A stretch of 64,000 nt of DNA from G963422595 sp963422595 (GCA_963422595.1 OY730298.1:1715566-1779565), one strand, 5' to 3'. Positions 1 through 11,598 are shown, counted from the first letter of the stretch. The notes: generated by a model not told the origin, from the sequence alone. Translations and numbers: made by a program.

Positions 1-27
1 AGGATAATACGCAATAATTACTATTCA

Positions 28-49
28 GGACAGGCACAAAGGCCTGTCC
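28..49. repeat. Perfect 8-bp inverted repeat (hairpin)
   Basis: GGACAGGC and GCCTGTCC are separated by a 6-nt loop. There is no T-run on either side, so this is not a canonical intrinsic terminator, although it lies just downstream of hisI on that gene's strand. A hairpin with the same CAGGC/GCCTG core occurs at 54828-54851, so it may belong to a dispersed palindrome family. Confidence 0.45.
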
Positions 50-160
50 CTGCAAAATCAATGGATAAAGAAAGTATGAACATGGACATGCACGAAGGCC
101 GTGAGTCAGGGAGCATAAAATACCCTGTTTCTACCCACTAAAAAAAGATAATGGAAGGCA

Positions 161-646
161 TTACAGCTTAGTCGGATTTGGCACGCCTTTATAGATCTGT
201 TCCGGATCAAAGACTTTTTCGTACTCCTTAAATTCCATTTCAACCGGCGCGTCAGGCGGCTTATGCCCGGTTGTAACCGCACGGTAGAAGCATGAACGAT
301 AACCGACGTGACAGCTTGCATGACCCACTACCTCCACTCTTAACCATACCGCGTCCTGATCGTCATCGACGCGCAATTCAATCACTTTCTGTATCAGTCC
401 ACTGGTCGCGCCTTTGTGCCATAAACATTCGCGACTGCGACTCCAATAATGCGCCTCACCAGTTTCAATGGTCTTTTCTAATGCTTCGGCGTTCATATAA
501 GCGTGCATCAGCAGTTCACCAGTTGCAGCATCCGTGGTTATCGCAGGAATTAAGCCGTGTTCATCGAATTTTGGCGCCAGCAGCTTGCCCTCTTCGACTC
601 CCTGTATCGATTCCCGCCTGCCAAACCATTTCATATGTGCCGTCAT
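161..646 (-). CDS. hisI: Phosphoribosyl-AMP cyclohydrolase HisI
   Basis: Opens the adenine ring of phosphoribosyl-AMP, the third step of histidine synthesis, in the cytoplasm. The 161-residue protein carries the family signatures: SRSRECLWHKGATSG at about 69-83, the acidic DDDQD cluster at 94-98 that binds magnesium, and HASCHVGYRSCF at 109-120 holding the zinc cysteines together with C74. It is the monofunctional form without a fused HisE domain. ATG at 646 is used; an internal ATG four codons later is an alternative. The hisZ gene at 13.8-15.0 kb shows that the organism uses the short HisG/HisZ type of ATP phosphoribosyltransferase. No other his gene is adjacent, so the rest of the pathway lies elsewhere or to the left of the window. 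Confidence 0.93.
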   Translation of the reverse strand: MTAHMKWFGRRESIQGVEEGKLLAPKFDEHGLIPAITTDAATGELLMHAYMNAEALEKTIETGEAHYWSRSRECLWHKGATSGLIQKVIELRVDDDQDAVWLRVEVVGHASCHVGYRSCFYRAVTTGHKPPDAPVEMEFKEYEKVFDPEQIYKGVPNPTKL

Positions 647-905
647 AATGTTCTGAATGTCCTTAAGGTGCTTAATTCCGGACTTGTTCGCCAGATTTAT
701 TTAAGATTATACAGGTATACGTTGCGCAAGCCGGCGCATGCCGCTGGGCGGGCAGAATAAGCCCTGTGACCCGACAAACAGCACGCCACACATGCAGGCG
801 AGTATGCCGCCATGCTACAGGCATTCTACATTGCCGTTGCCGTAACCGGAAAAAAAGTTTTCTGTGTACGCATGGGATTTGAACGTGGCGAACACGGGTA
901 GGCAA

Positions 906-1214
906 TTAACGGTCGTTTTTCGCGATTTGGTAACGTCTCCAGTCGGGCACGTGGGCCGTCATCATTGCCTTGAACAGTTTGCCGTGGTTGGGAAGGCGAA
1001 GGTGAAGCAGTTCGTGGGCAATCACGAAATCCTGAAATCCAGGATCCCGGTTGATGAGGTCGGCGGCCAACGTGACGGTACCCAGGGTTGAGCATGAACC
1101 CCATTTTCGAGTCATGCACGCCACGCGCACGATGCGGGGCGCGACATCCAGGCGACGCGCCCAGTAGCCGACTTTACGCCGCAGGCACTCGCCGCGGTCG
1201 TCAGGTGGTATCAT
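906..1214 (-). CDS. SprT/YgjP-like zinc metallopeptidase (M48/DUF45 type), RM-associated
   Basis: A 102-residue protein with the zinc-protease helix HELLH at about 66-70, preceded by the family hallmark MTRKWGSCS and a second region rich in histidine and asparagine (LPNHGKLF). Proteins of the YgjP/DUF45 family are often the last gene of type I restriction operons, as here, where the ATG at 1214 overlaps the 3' end of hsdR by 14 bp and implies translational coupling. At 102 residues it is shorter than stand-alone YgjP proteins of about 170-240, so it may be a minimal version that lacks the N-terminal part. Its biological role in RM loci is not established. Confidence 0.8.
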   Translation of the reverse strand: MIPPDDRGECLRRKVGYWARRLDVAPRIVRVACMTRKWGSCSTLGTVTLAADLINRDPGFQDFVIAHELLHLRLPNHGKLFKAMMTAHVPDWRRYQIAKNDR

Positions 1215-4163
1215 GGTTTGCCTCGCCGAGCAGTATGCTCAGGACGTCTTCCACTACCCGACTGCGCGTGCCTTTGTCAAGGGCAAGAAGCGGCTGGTAC
1301 AGGGACGCACGCAGCCGTCGTCGTTCGTCGGCATTGAGGGCTGCATTGGGAAAGCGGACGCGGAGCGATTCGGCTTTCTGTGCCAGGTGTAACGTCGAAA
1401 TGCCGACCGCATTCAGACCCGTATCATCCTTCAACCTCCAATGTATGGCAAACGCGCGTGGTGAAAGCCCGCTTTCCCGCGCTGCATTGAGAGCTGTCTG
1501 CTTTTCCTGAGCAAGTCCAGCCAACAGTTCCATCGCCGCAAGCCCAGTGGTCTTGCGATCTTTCAAATTGTCCAGGACGCGCTCGGCACGCTCCCTGATT
1601 GGCTGGAGTATGGGCGCCGTGTCCGGATTGTCTTCGACTTCGACCCGCAGGCCGCGCACGAGGTTGAATACCCTGGCCTCATCGGTGCCCGGTTTGCATC
1701 GAAGCGCTTCAAGGGTGCTTACGTCGAAGGTCACCGCTTTCGTCAGGTAGCCAAAACCTTCCTGTGCGGCACTCTCCTGTACCATATGGCGTGTCTTGTT
1801 GGCCAGGTCTGCCACGTAGCTGCCGCGCGGCACGTAAGCATTGCGCACGGCGGCATAAAGTTGCGCGAGTCGTTTGAACATGTCAACGTGATCGCGCAGT
1901 GCCGACGAGGGCGATAAAATCTCCCACAGTGCCTCGATCTCCTGGTAATCATCGAAGAACTCTTTGCGCAACTGCGGCTCCAGAAAGCGACCGTAGATGA
2001 TCTTTTCCAGACGCTCGTCTTCGCCATCACTGCTTCCCTTTGCTGCATCTTCGTTGAGGTAGTTCTGCTGCGCCTGCGCAATCCTGTGGTAGAAGTTCTG
2101 CATCAGCAAGTCGAGGCCTTCGATGACCCCGCTTACGTCAGACGCATCAAACCGCAGTGCCTTTTGCAGTTCGCGCAGTACGCCGACAAAATCGACAATG
2201 AGGCCAATGCGTTTATGGTTGCCATCCGCATTCGCGTAAGGCCGGTTGAGGCGTGCGATGGCCTGCAAGAGGACGTGGTCACGCATCGGTTTGTCGAGAT
2301 ACATGCAGTACAGCAGTGGCGCGTCAAAGCCCGTCAGCAGCTTGTCGGTCACAATGAGAATCTTCGGGTTCTTGTCCGGTTTTTTGAACATCAGACGCAC
2401 GTCCGCCTCACGCTGCGGTGAAAGCTGGAGGTGCGCGACCAAAGGACGGTCAGTGGTGTCGGCCACGTTCGCGGTGTACACGGCTTCTGACCATTCCACG
2501 GGCAACAGTCTGTCAAGCGCGCGCTTGTATTTGGCACAGGCTTCACGATTCACGCCGACCAGAAACGCTTTGTAACCGAGCGGCACTACGTTTTCCTGAA
2601 AATGCTCTGCTACAAAAGCTGCGACCTTTTCAATGCGATCATCGGCGGTCAGAAAAGCGCGCAACCCGACAGCACGATCAAGGACTTTGTTAAGCTCATC
2701 AATATCCGTGATGCTCTCGGCCTCGGCTAACTTGAAAAATTCCTTGTCTAATTGCTCGGCCGGCACCGTCATGTCACTGGGCGCCATCATGTGGCAGATC
2801 GGCAACGTGGTTTCATCGTCAATAGATTCGGCGATGGAATATTTGTCGAGATACCCTTGCTCGTCTTCCTCACCAAATATCCTGAAGGTGCCTTCCCCCT
2901 GATGTGTCCTGGCGATTGGCGTACCAGTGAAGCCAATGATGGTGGCATTCGGCACCGCCGCCATCAGACAGGTGCCAAGCTCTCTGGCCACCGAGCGGTG
3001 CGCCTCATCAATGAACACGTAGACGTTATCGCGGGTGTTGGCGTCTTTTCCGACGCTTTCGAACTTGTGGATCATAGAGAGAATCAGACCGCGCTTGTCG
3101 GTTTGGAGTATATCCTGAAGTGCGGCCCCGGAAGCTGCGCGCCAGACCGGTATATCCTGTTGTTGCATCTCGCCGAGCAGCTTTTCAACCAACCCTTGAG
3201 TTGCCCTTCAAGCTCAACGCGGTCGACGACGACAATGACGGTCGCATTCTGAAAATCCTGTTTTCGTTCGAGAACCAGACGTGCGGCAGTAAGCAGTGTG
3301 AAGGTCTTGCCGGAACCTTGCGTATGCCAGATCAGGCCCCGCCGTTTCGCCGATTCAGCACAGCGCGCCACGATGCGCTCCACCGCGCGGCGTTGGTGCT
3401 GGCGCAGCACGGACTTGCGCGTCTCGCCATCTTCGACGTAGAACAGTATCCAATCACGCAGCGTGCGCAGAAAATCGGTCGGTTCAAAGAAGGACTGCAC
3501 GGCAAATCGATAGCTTTCCTGCGGGCGATCCTTCCAGCGCACCACGAAACGGCGCGAGGCGTTCCAGGTGACGCCATACCAGTATTCAAGAAGGTGCGTG
3601 ACGTTGAAAAGTTGTGGAGCGGTAAGTAATTCGGGCGTCTCTTTTTGGTAGCGGCGTAATTGTGTGATGCCCCGTGCAATCGCATCGCGGTCGTTGGGAT
3701 TTTTGTGTTCGACGATGGCCACCGGCACGCCGTTGATGACAAACATCACGTCCGCACGGTTGCCCTTGCGCGCCACCGGCTTGAGCATCCACTCCCAGGT
3801 CACGTGAAAGACGTTATGGCCTGGTGTCTCGAAGTCAATGAACCGGACGCGGCGTTGCTGCTGGCCGACCTCATCGTACCGTTGTCGCTGACCGCGCAAC
3901 CAGGCAAGCATTTCGCGATTGCCTTCAATAGTAGGCGGGATCGCTTCCAACGTCTCAATGATTGAGCAGGCCACCTCTTCCGTCAGCCAGGAGTTGAATT
4001 GGCGGAGCTTTACCGCGATCTCATCGCGGAACAACATCCCGGCTTTACTGCCTCGCTTTTGCAAGGCCGCTTCGGGCGGGATCGGTGTCCAGCCAATCTC
4101 CTTTGCATGGCGGACCATGGGGAATTGCACCGAACCAGCCTCGCTGATGTTGAGTTCAGTCAT
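1201..4163 (-). pseudogene. hsdR: Type I restriction endonuclease subunit HsdR, frameshifted
   Basis: Motor and nuclease subunit of a type I restriction enzyme. The N-terminal half (4163 to about 3196) has the PD-(D/E)xK nuclease core (RADVMFVINGVPVAIVEHK, then QLRRYQ) and Walker A TQGSGKT. The C-terminal half (from about 3192) has the DEAH box (IDEAHRS), motif III FTGTP and the remaining helicase motifs. The two halves are in different frames. Around 3190-3200 the sequence encodes ELEGQLKGW and then shifts; one additional G in the run after GGTTGG would restore G-W-V-E-K-L-L, as expected for the family. The joined product would be about 985 residues, close to normal. Either a genuine one-base deletion inactivates restriction, or it is an assembly error. 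It is separated from hsdM/hsdS by a three-gene insert. Confidence 0.88.
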
Positions 4164-4296
4164 AGTTTAGCTTTATTGTAAGATGCCCCAAATGCGGGAG
4201 GAAGCTCTGCTGCAAGATGTCAAAATAAAATGTTGACATACCTTATCCAGTGCGATTCAATCTCAGGCTGATACCAAAGGTTCCCCTCTGATGACA

Positions 4297-4327
4297 AGAA
4301 CCCAAGGGGTTCTCTCCGGAAACGGAG
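4297..4327. repeat. Two adjacent perfect hairpins
   Basis: In the 204-bp gap between the DUF3800 gene and hsdR there is a 7-bp stem (AGAACCC/GGGTTCT, 3-nt loop) directly followed by a 5-bp stem (CTCCG/CGGAG) closed by a GAAA tetraloop when read on the plus strand. There is no T-run, so a simple terminator is not supported. It could be an mRNA-processing structure between the cassette and hsdR, or a small repeat element. Function unknown. Confidence 0.3.
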
Positions 4328-4367
4328 TAGTCGGAGGGGTCATTTCTTTTAAGGGTCAAATAATACA

Positions 4368-5030
4368 TCAGTAGTAATATCTATTCCCTGTCCGGAAGAT
4401 GTCAAACTCGCTACGCACGGCGGGACAAATTTGGTTGAACCAAGTCCTTTCTTCCGTCTGCAACTTCCGATGAACAGCCCAGCAACAGTAGTCCGCTACT
4501 TGTAAGCCGTAATGAGAACAGGATGCATGATGCAGAATGCGGTACTTCATTCCGGACGGCAGCATTCTGACAAGCGCTATCCGCACGGCTTTTTCGATAG
4601 CTTGCCGTTTCTTGTTCATCGGAATAATGTCGGTGATAACGATGATTTCTTCAGCATCGGCATCCAACTCTTTAGGTAAAACAAATTTCAGCAAATGACC
4701 AAGCATTTCCGGGTAGAAACGCCTGTCCTTCTGCAATGCCGGACCGGTTTTAGCCTTTTCAACTACCAGGCAGTCGATGCGGATGTCGTCGAGATGGTCG
4801 CCGATGATATTGAACACCTTGTCGCGCACATACTTGTTGTCGTCGGCACAGTGGAAACGCTCGTTGTTCAAACCATATTCAAGAAGGTCATACTTGTACG
4901 CATCGAGTGCGGCGTATACTGGAAACGGACGACACATGCTGATGCTGGTCAACACGAAGTAGCGGGTTCCATTGGTGCTGAAATCGAAATTGCCTGCTTC
5001 GTCGATAAAGATATAGGCGCAGCGGGTCAT
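4368..5030 (-). CDS. DUF3800 domain protein
   Basis: A 220-residue protein with the DUF3800 signature: an N-terminal YIFIDEAGNF strand with conserved acidic residues, a central IIVITDIIP strand, and the C-terminal LQVADYCCWAVHRKLQ motif with a conserved aspartate. The acidic arrangement resembles RNase H-fold nucleases, and DUF3800 genes are frequent in defence islands, but no activity is shown here. The start codon lies 2 bp after the stop of the ASCH gene, so the two are surely co-translated. It is the third gene of a compact cassette inserted between hsdS and hsdR. Similar single genes occur next to RM and toxin systems in many bacteria. The specific function is unknown. Confidence 0.78.
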   Translation of the reverse strand: MTRCAYIFIDEAGNFDFSTNGTRYFVLTSISMCRPFPVYAALDAYKYDLLEYGLNNERFHCADDNKYVRDKVFNIIGDHLDDIRIDCLVVEKAKTGPALQKDRRFYPEMLGHLLKFVLPKELDADAEEIIVITDIIPMNKKRQAIEKAVRIALVRMLPSGMKYRILHHASCSHYGLQVADYCCWAVHRKLQTEERTWFNQICPAVRSEFDIFRTGNRYYY

Positions 5031-5032
5031 TC

Positions 5033-5491
5033 TTACGCTACATTCTCCAGAGCAAGCCCTGATTGTTTCCCCATTTTTCTAAAAAACCGATTTTCTTGTG
5101 GTCGGACATATCGCCAGGATTGCGGAATAACAAAACCTGGACATTGACTTCTGATCATGTCCAAAGTTGCGGGGGTTTCACATTCCCAAACATCCGCAAT
5201 TTTCAAAGCATAAGCGACGTTCTGGTCAGCGTAATAGGCTTCAAACTTTCCTCTGTTGATCCCTGCGATTTGCGATACTTTCTTCCATACTTCACCAGGC
5301 GTTCCGCTCCATACGCGCTCTACACGAAAACCTCCGCGAAGTTGTCTGGCCGGGCTGGTAACGTAAACAAACACATCTCGGTTCTCCATAGATGAAGCGA
5401 CGCGCCTCCGTAATTCGGCTTTTTTCAGACCTTTGAAAATCAGATCTGCATAGCAAGGTTTTATAGATAAAAGGATTGGTTCCGTTGCCAT
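5033..5491 (-). CDS. ASCH/PUA-like domain protein
   Basis: A 152-residue protein starting ATEPILLSIKPCYADLIFKG followed by KKAELRRR, the typical opening of ASCH domains (PUA superfamily), which bind RNA or modified nucleotides. A later FVYVTSPARQLRGGFRVERV segment forms the expected beta-barrel strands. Length and layout fit a single-domain ASCH protein. It sits 2 bp downstream of the GNAT-PIN gene and 2 bp upstream of the DUF3800 gene, so the three form one translational unit. ASCH proteins coupled to GNAT and PIN domains suggest action on RNA, possibly tRNA or ribosome-associated RNA. That is inference; no substrate is visible in the sequence. Confidence 0.75.
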   Translation of the reverse strand: MATEPILLSIKPCYADLIFKGLKKAELRRRVASSMENRDVFVYVTSPARQLRGGFRVERVWSGTPGEVWKKVSQIAGINRGKFEAYYADQNVAYALKIADVWECETPATLDMIRSQCPGFVIPQSWRYVRPQENRFFRKMGKQSGLALENVA

Positions 5492-5493
5492 TT

Positions 5494-7512
5494 TTACAGA
5501 TTATCCGGAAACCCCAATCGAAATATTTTTTGGAACCTTGTCTTCGGCATTTCTAAAGGGGACTGGGGTGAAAATCCGACTTGATCCTCTTTAAATATTC
5601 TTCTTATTGAATTCAGTGAAATTGGTTCTTGAAAAGAAAATGTATCAGAGAACTTCAATGCCATAATCTCTTTCAAAGGATTACCTTCACACTTTTCATA
5701 AATGTCTTTCCATTCAAGTATTCCAAATTTTTTGAATTTCCTGAAAAGTGCTTTGGCAGCACCTATCTCAACTTCGTCAAGGTGGGACACTGCAACAACT
5801 TGTTGCTGATTTTCACTTACATACCACAAAATACGAGCGGGGGGCTGAAGTACATTATGATGGGTTTTGCTTCGGTAATATACATTGTCCCAGCGCAGCA
5901 GCACACTGACCTTTCCACCAAATAAGTCATTAGCCGCTTGGTATCTGTCAACGAGGCTGATTGCATAACCTGGTTTAATCGGTATCAAAAAGAACTTCTG
6001 GTTTGCCGATTCCAAGTGAAGCGGGGAACAACACCTTTCAAGGTCAATATCTGACATGCTTTGATAGTTATTTGCGCATTTTCGACACAATTCGTCAATC
6101 ATAGACAGAACTTCCCCATGGTCCATACAACGGGCAAAGCAGAATCTTACAAAATTGCCACCACATTTTTTAAACCCTGTCTTCAAAAGATTTGGTATCA
6201 GGATGGGAGGAAGAAGTTCACTATCAAAAGTCACCATACCCAAGCCATCTTTCACAGCCTTACTGACAGTATCTGTGATCAGAAAAGACTCAAACAGTGG
6301 TTGGTCGGCATGTGGTGCTACTCTACCCAAACGTACTGTAGAGGTCTCACTTGAAGCATTTTCAAGAACCCGAAGCCCAACAATATCCTCCCCTGTTCGA
6401 AGAAAATCACACTCAAACCGACCGGGATTTGCGAGAAATGATTCCAGTCGCTCCCTGAATCTACCTTGCCTCTCTCCTTGATTGAGGAAAGAAGTAAATT
6501 GAAAAGATGCAAGATCGCCAGAGGATAAACGGCACCATTCAATATTCTGCCCTGAAATAAAGGTATTTTGATAGAACTGTTTTTCGGAAAGTTCGTGGAG
6601 TTGCATAATCAATTCGGTTGGAGACAATATCTTGAGGTTCGTTACACTGGAAATTTGATCTGAATTGTTCAAGAGAGTGCTGTCTCGGGTAACAAAGATA
6701 TTTATACTGGATGCAGCAGTCTTTGCTAATTGCCGAATATCCGATTGATCACTTTCGGTTCTTCCCGGAAGAATGGGTTTTAAGATTTGCTCAAAATACC
6801 CAACTAATTTTGTATTGCTTTCCACTCTGCTAAATTCGTGTGCTCTTTGTCGGGACTCCTGACGTTGCCCTGAGTCTTGACTACGATTAATTTCGACAAA
6901 CATTTCATTAGTGATCCAAATTAAAAGAGAATCTGTTGAAAAATCGTGGAAAAGAGCTTTAGCTGGCTTTGCCTTATCACTGTCTGGCCCATAAAAATCA
7001 AAGAAAACATGGGCGTCAACGACAACATCAAGAGATTTATCCGACGTTTTTTCCTGGAATAAGCTTAATTGGTCATCAGGAGCCAAGGTGAGATACCATT
7101 GAACCAAAAGATGTCCAGACTTGGACCGACCCTGTTTTTCATCCCAAGGTATAAATCCCAATTTGGGCCACATATTGTGTGCCGGAAAATCACGCCGACA
7201 ATGAAGCTTTATGAACTTCTGGGTAGTGGCAAACCCCTTTAGTCTATCAATAAATTTTCTCGCTACGCCTTGACCACGAAAATTTTCAGATACGCAAAGT
7301 TGAGCCACGCGAAAACGATCAGGATAGATTGCATATAGAAGATAACCTGCAAGTTCACCGTCATTGGTTTTGGCCCCTAATACACCTCCTCTATCAAGAT
7401 AGTCACGGAGTGCAGCCTGAGGAAGAAACCCTAGAGTTTGGCTGTTGCGCTTCATTAACTCATCCACTGTATCGAGATCGCAAGTCGTCAATTTTGAGGT
7501 GATTACATCCAT
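5494..7512 (-). CDS. GNAT acetyltransferase-PIN nuclease fusion with C-terminal ASCH/EVE-like region
   Basis: A 672-residue multidomain protein. Residues about 1-145 are a GNAT domain with the acetyl-CoA loop RGQGVAR at 79-85. Residues about 160-300 are a PIN-type nuclease domain with its acidic residues in place: D166 in VVVDAHVF, E203/E207 in NEMFVEINR, D258, and D277 in FVTRD. Residues about 320-480 are unassigned and could be a degenerate second GNAT fold. Residues about 510-650 (ARILWYVS, then VVAVSHLDEV and LEWKDI) resemble an ASCH/EVE-like module. It is the first gene of a three-gene cassette 33 bp after hsdS. The DNA is richer in A+T than hsdM and hsdR, suggesting separate acquisition. 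A catalytic PIN domain points to an RNA-cleaving effector; the target is unknown. Confidence 0.75.
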   Translation of the reverse strand: MDVITSKLTTCDLDTVDELMKRNSQTLGFLPQAALRDYLDRGGVLGAKTNDGELAGYLLYAIYPDRFRVAQLCVSENFRGQGVARKFIDRLKGFATTQKFIKLHCRRDFPAHNMWPKLGFIPWDEKQGRSKSGHLLVQWYLTLAPDDQLSLFQEKTSDKSLDVVVDAHVFFDFYGPDSDKAKPAKALFHDFSTDSLLIWITNEMFVEINRSQDSGQRQESRQRAHEFSRVESNTKLVGYFEQILKPILPGRTESDQSDIRQLAKTAASSINIFVTRDSTLLNNSDQISSVTNLKILSPTELIMQLHELSEKQFYQNTFISGQNIEWCRLSSGDLASFQFTSFLNQGERQGRFRERLESFLANPGRFECDFLRTGEDIVGLRVLENASSETSTVRLGRVAPHADQPLFESFLITDTVSKAVKDGLGMVTFDSELLPPILIPNLLKTGFKKCGGNFVRFCFARCMDHGEVLSMIDELCRKCANNYQSMSDIDLERCCSPLHLESANQKFFLIPIKPGYAISLVDRYQAANDLFGGKVSVLLRWDNVYYRSKTHHNVLQPPARILWYVSENQQQVVAVSHLDEVEIGAAKALFRKFKKFGILEWKDIYEKCEGNPLKEIMALKFSDTFSFQEPISLNSIRRIFKEDQVGFSPQSPLEMPKTRFQKIFRLGFPDNL

Positions 7513-7545
7513 GCTATGCTTTTTCTGTATACGATTTGTACAGAT

Positions 7546-8834
7546 TCATGTTTCCATGCAAACATTGGTTGAGTTGGTTTCTGAAAACTCTGAAAAATCA
7601 AGATCAGCAACACGGATTTCACCCGTCATCAGTCGGTGCAGGAGGGCTTTGAAGAGGTCGTTCAGGGTGGTGCGTTTTTTGCGGTGCAGGTCGATTTTTC
7701 GGTCGATGGCGTCGAGGATGGTGACGATTTCGTGTTGTTCGTCAAGAGGGGGATGCGGAATCAGTAACTCTGCCAAGCGGGAGCGGGACAGGTTAGGGAT
7801 TGTCGTGCGGTTGCCAGCACCTTCGTAAGCGTTGCGGTGTTTGAAGCCTTCTTCGAGCCATGCCATTGTGAACCGTGCGTGGGTATGGGAGACGTCCAGA
7901 GGACGCAGACGGTGAATGTGATTCTGGAAGAGGCAGACATCAATCTCTGCGTGCCACACTGCGGCGCGTCCGATCTCGCCGCCCTCGCATACGAGGAGGT
8001 CGCCCCTGCGCAACAGCTTACGAGACGGGACGTCGCCTCTAATATACATTTGGCTGACGGTCTGTAGTTCGATACGTCCCCAGTATACATTGGATGTACG
8101 GAGGAACGGTGTTCCCTGGTCATCGCTTGCGAGATTGCCCTTCAAGGAAAGTCCCTGCTCAATTTCAAAAGCGTTACCGATGGATGTTAATTCCCAACTC
8201 TTCGGCAGTGGGCCGATTTCGGTTTCTTTTTGTGGTTCACCGCGCAGGCCGCAGGTGAACAGTTTTCGCATTGCGGCACGTTTGAGTTTTTGCAGGCATT
8301 GGATTTGGTCTAGCTGATTGCGTGATGCTTTTTCGAAAAGACAAAGTACTTCAGCAATTTCCCGCTGTTCAGCAATTTCCGGTACTGGAACGGGTATCTC
8401 GTAAAATGCTTTAGGCTGTACGCGCTGGCGACTTGGCGTTGACCCGGAGACCAGGCTTTGAGCGATTGGCATAACCCAGTCTGAATACATAAGAAAATAG
8501 ATAAAATCCTGATTGATATCTTGTCTGGGAGTGATGGGGAGCCATTCAGTTGATGCAATGCATCGAAGCGGGCTGGATGATTTGACATTCCATACCTTTT
8601 CCACGCGAGGATTCAATTTACCGAAAAGAACGCATGATGGCGGGATCAGTAATTTTTGGCTTAGGATGTCATGTCCTCTTGCAATCTGTGGCGTTTCTGC
8701 GTTCTGGTAGGCAGGAATGCTGTAGTACTCAAACTGCTCGCTGGGGAAAAGAAGCGGGTTTAAATTTGTGACACCACCAACATTGAAACTGGCAATAGTC
8801 TCCAGTTTCCAACTGTTGGGGAGGGTGTGTACGT

Positions 8835-8838
<4 letters not shown>
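7546..8838 (-). CDS. hsdS: Type I restriction-modification specificity subunit HsdS
   Basis: Recognises the bipartite DNA target and docks HsdM and HsdR. The 430-residue protein has the expected duplicated plan: target recognition domain 1 (about 1-150), a conserved helical spacer containing IPVPVPEIAEQREIAEVL, target recognition domain 2 beginning GPLPKSWELTSIGN (about 210-360), and a second spacer with PPLDEQHEIVTILD. ATG at 8838 overlaps the hsdM stop by 4 bp (ATGA), typical of translational coupling. The two recognition domains differ from each other, so the target should be asymmetric. Intact in this assembly. Confidence 0.92.
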
Positions 8839-10673
<1,835 letters not shown>

Positions 10674-10676
<3 letters not shown>

Positions 10677-10706
10677 ATTTGCAATATAACTTATATAGCA
10701 GATATG
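10674..10706. promoter_or_regulatory. 33-bp palindrome overlapping the hsdM start; candidate operator
   Basis: Centred on C10690, 14 of 16 base pairs are symmetric: outer arms CATATTTGC and GCAGATATG, inner arms ATATAA and TTATAT. It covers the hsdM initiation codon and the region just upstream. Because HsdM carries its own XRE-type HTH domain, this is a plausible autoregulatory operator, comparable in logic to controller-protein boxes of RM systems. Binding itself is inference. Confidence 0.6.
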
Positions 10707-11061
10707 TCAAGAGAAAAGCGGGGTTGTAACTTTGCTTTTTACGGATTCTTTGTGGTCTTGGTTATGGGGTTTGCGGGGTTGTCCGCGCAAGCTGGCCTGG
10801 CGTTTGATTAAGATACAGTGGTCGCTGTGCCCTACCCTGGTGGCGCGCATGCAGCAATGGCGCCGCCTGAGGCTATAAATCACTGGCCGGGGTTATTGAG
10901 GGAGTGAAATTCAAGGATGGCGAACGTGTAGATCAGATCAGCAGCAGGTTGCTAAGTCAGTCAAATGATTTATAGTTAATGATTCTTGCAAAAAATATTG
11001 ACTGATGCAAATATAGCCATATTATTGGGGTAACAGGTTTAATTTATAACATGGTGTGATT
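10707..11061. other. Divergent intergenic region with a promoter for the toxin-antitoxin pair
   Basis: This 355-bp region separates hsdM (leftward) from the toxin-antitoxin genes (rightward). A sigma70-like promoter is visible: TTGACT at 10998-11003, a 16-nt spacer and TATTAT at 11020-11025, about 36 bp before the antitoxin ATG. Upstream, around 10870-10975, a short open frame without a start codon encodes FKDGERVDQISSRLL; it could be the tail of a lost gene but was not recognised. Otherwise I see nothing. Confidence 0.45.
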
Positions 11062-11304
11062 ATGGCTACATCTATAAGCGTTTCTGCAAATATCCCCGTG
11101 GAGCTTGGTGAAATGCTAAACAAAGTTTCGCGGGCTGAAGAGAGATCTAAAAGCTACTACATCAGAAAAGGGCTGGAGCAATTATTGAAAGATAAGCTTG
11201 AAGACTTAGAGGACTACGAAGAGGCAAAACAAGCTCATAATGAATTTGTTGCGTCTGGTGAAGAAGGTGTGCCTTTTGATGAAGTTTTTAGAAACGTAAA
11301 ATAA
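11062..11304 (+). CDS. RelB/ParD-like ribbon-helix-helix antitoxin
   Basis: An 80-residue antitoxin. The N-terminus ATSISVSANIPVELGEML followed by SKSYYIRKGLEQLL is a ribbon-helix-helix DNA-binding domain (beta strand plus two helices, residues about 2-45). The acidic C-terminal tail (DLEDYEEAKQAHNEF) is the expected toxin-wrapping segment. ATG at 11062 is preferred; a GTG two codons upstream is possible. It is followed after 5 bp by a RelE-type toxin, so it should neutralise that toxin and repress its own promoter. The pair is markedly A+T-rich compared with the flanking RM genes, consistent with horizontal acquisition. Confidence 0.88.
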   Translation: MATSISVSANIPVELGEMLNKVSRAEERSKSYYIRKGLEQLLKDKLEDLEDYEEAKQAHNEFVASGEEGVPFDEVFRNVK

Positions 11305-11309
11305 CTAAT

Positions 11310-11573
11310 ATGACGTGGATATTTAAGTTTTCAAAAAAAGCAGAAAAACAGTTTAAAAAACTTGATGCTAAAATACAGTCAAGCATTAAAAAAGCTGTTT
11401 ATGAAAGATTGGTTGTAAATCCTCAATTAGCTTTAATTCCTCTAACAGGCGACAAGGCAGGGCTTTATAAGTTCAGGATAGGAGATTACAGGTTGTTATG
11501 TTCAAGAAATGATAAAAAGCTACATGTTTTGGTCGTTAAAGTTAAACATAGAAAAGAAGTTTATAGAGGATAG
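11310..11573 (+). CDS. relE: RelE/ParE-superfamily toxin
   Basis: An 87-residue protein of RelE size and fold: WIFKFSKKAEKQFKKLD at the N-terminus, the central KAGLYKFRIGDYRLL strand motif, and C-terminal VVKVKHRKEVYRG. The lysine/arginine pattern and the VKHRKEVY ending match mRNA interferases that cleave messages in the ribosomal A site rather than gyrase-targeting ParE, although this distinction cannot be proved by eye. It starts 5 bp after the antitoxin stop in one operon. Full length and apparently intact. Confidence 0.88.
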   Translation: MTWIFKFSKKAEKQFKKLDAKIQSSIKKAVYERLVVNPQLALIPLTGDKAGLYKFRIGDYRLLCSRNDKKLHVLVVKVKHRKEVYRG

Positions 11574-11598
11574 GTGCAGGCTTTATTGATCTCTTTAA

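Noticed and set aside
10870..10975. Plus-strand open frame encoding FKDGERVDQISSRLL
   Set aside because: About 34 codons with no start; possibly a gene tail, but no family could be recognised.
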